Source: Bacteroidetes bacterium UBA7368 (GTDB lineage Bacteria > Bacteroidota > Rhodothermia > Rhodothermales > UBA10348). From it: a stretch of 6,566 bases of DNA. A model generated the notes under the pieces. That model saw nothing but the letters and a program-made list of their open reading frames with translations. It did no database searches and was not told where the DNA came from. Each line of letters starts with the position of its first letter. Within the stretch, counting starts at the first letter, position 1. The translations under genes and the position numbers were made by a program. The stretch is from positions 1 through 6,566 of the forward strand of contig DKOG01000204.1 of assembly GCA_002469915.1 (NCBI GenBank), in the 5' to 3' direction. Shown piece after piece: positions 6,167 to 6,566 of this stretch.

Positions 6167-6442
6167 TCAATCAATCCAATCGGCAAGAGATAGGTCGTCC
6201 CGCGTGTGAGCCGCGAAATAGCCAATTAAGAGACCGCGTACCAAGATGATGGATTCTGCGGGAGAGACAATGAACTGCTCATCCTTGCACAGAAAATGAA
6301 ATTTGCCATCGACTGAGATAACCTCAGTGATCAATTCAAAATCGATACACAACTGTACCAGCTCGTCCAGTGTAGGACGCGGGTACTGGACCTCAGTTGT
6401 GCGAGGGCGCAATGGCTTAATGTTAGTTGCAGTAGTAGTCAC
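6167..6442 (-). CDS. Small protein of unknown function
   Basis: This 91-residue reading frame starts at a GTG (6442-6440), the first possible start after an in-frame TGA ten bases upstream. I do not recognise the family. The first 20 residues are Thr/Arg/Pro-rich and probably disordered. Residues 24-79 alternate hydrophobic and charged residues in a way that suggests a small mixed alpha/beta fold (TLDELVQLCIDFEL, then VDGKFHFLCKDEQFIVS, then a hydrophobic stretch SIILVRGLLIGYFAAH), and the end is acidic (DDLSLADWID). The hydrophobic stretch at 64-79 is short and contains Arg69, so a membrane helix is doubtful. There is no strong SD. A candidate promoter lies about 40 bases upstream and a hairpin follows the stop, consistent with a single-gene unit. 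The coding call rests on length and protein-like composition. Confidence 0.6.
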   Translation of the reverse strand: MTTTATNIKPLRPRTTEVQYPRPTLDELVQLCIDFELITEVISVDGKFHFLCKDEQFIVSPAESIILVRGLLIGYFAAHTRDDLSLADWID

Positions 6443-6462
6443 GAGACTTCATCGGGGTTCAT

Positions 6463-6481
6463 GTACCGATGGGTATCGTAC
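6463..6481. repeat. Imperfect inverted repeat upstream of the small unknown gene
   Basis: GTACCGAT (6463-6470) and ATCGTAC (6475-6481) form a 7-bp inverted repeat with one bulged C and a 4-base centre. It sits 21-39 bases before the GTG start and directly after the candidate -7 element, where an operator or 5' leader hairpin could act. Confidence 0.3.
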
Positions 6482-6488
6482 AAACCTA
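6481..6488 (-). promoter_or_regulatory. Candidate Bacteroidota-type -7 element for the small unknown gene
   Basis: The minus strand reads TAGGTTTG, an exact TAnnTTTG match, 38 bases before the GTG start. A TTG lies 17 bases upstream, slightly closer than the usual 19-21 spacing. It would give a leader of about 30 bases that includes the inverted repeat. Confidence 0.35.
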
Positions 6489-6566
6489 GGACCATCTTAA
6501 GCGACCAATCTTCCCAATCTGCCTAAAAGCAATCGGGCTGGACCGGAAACAGAGACTAGAGAATGG

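Noticed and set aside
6486..6566. Possible 3' ends of a minus-strand gene entering from the right edge (open frames ending at 6486 and 6497)
   Set aside because: Two different frames are open for only 22-26 codons and neither looks like a convincing protein tail.
6563..6566. ATG at the extreme right edge on the plus strand as a divergent gene start
   Set aside because: Only four bases are visible, so no coding call can be supported.

Overview
The window is an ordinary-looking stretch of bacterial chromosome. All nine recognised or likely genes, plus one unrecognised small gene, lie on the minus strand, so transcription runs from high to low coordinates. Several features suggest the Bacteroidota / Rhodothermota-Balneolota side of the tree: the LuxC-type acyl-CoA reductase and polyprenyl synthase resemble those I associate with that group, two intergenic gaps carry an exact TAnnTTTG (-7) octamer, and the first gene after each gap lacks a clear Shine-Dalgarno (SD) site. 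This placement is an inference from protein resemblance and promoter style; there is no rRNA or other marker to settle it. Base composition looks even, near 50% GC by eye, with no sign of a mobile element, CRISPR array, tRNA or rRNA.

Reading in the direction of transcription (right to left): 6566-6443 is a short non-coding upstream stretch with a candidate promoter. A small unrecognised protein gene (6442-6167) follows, then a 154-bp gap with a hairpin and clustered GGTATC/GATACC hexamers. Next come a thiolase (6012-4822), a CrcB/Fluc fluoride channel overlapping its end, and a LuxC-like acyl-CoA reductase 4 bp further on. After a 69-bp gap there is a pair of membrane proteins, a YqjE-type holin-superfamily protein (3340-2813) and a glycine-zipper single-pass protein (2816-2304), coupled by an ATGA overlap. 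After a 73-bp gap come adenylate kinase (2229-1591) and a trans-polyprenyl diphosphate synthase (1574-588). After a 60-bp gap come HPr (527-258) and the first 87 codons of PTS enzyme I (261-1), again coupled by ATGA.

Functionally, the genes form four probable transcription units. They cover acyl-CoA chemistry with fluoride export, an envelope module, nucleotide/isoprenoid housekeeping, and the general phosphotransfer proteins. HPr keeps both His15 and Ser46, so control by an HPr kinase encoded elsewhere is plausible. I do not see convincing evidence of a new defence or mobile system. The points worth a second look are the LuxC-like reductase without lux partners, two substitutions in otherwise conserved adenylate kinase motifs, the unusual layout of the YqjD-like protein, and the unrecognised 91-residue protein.
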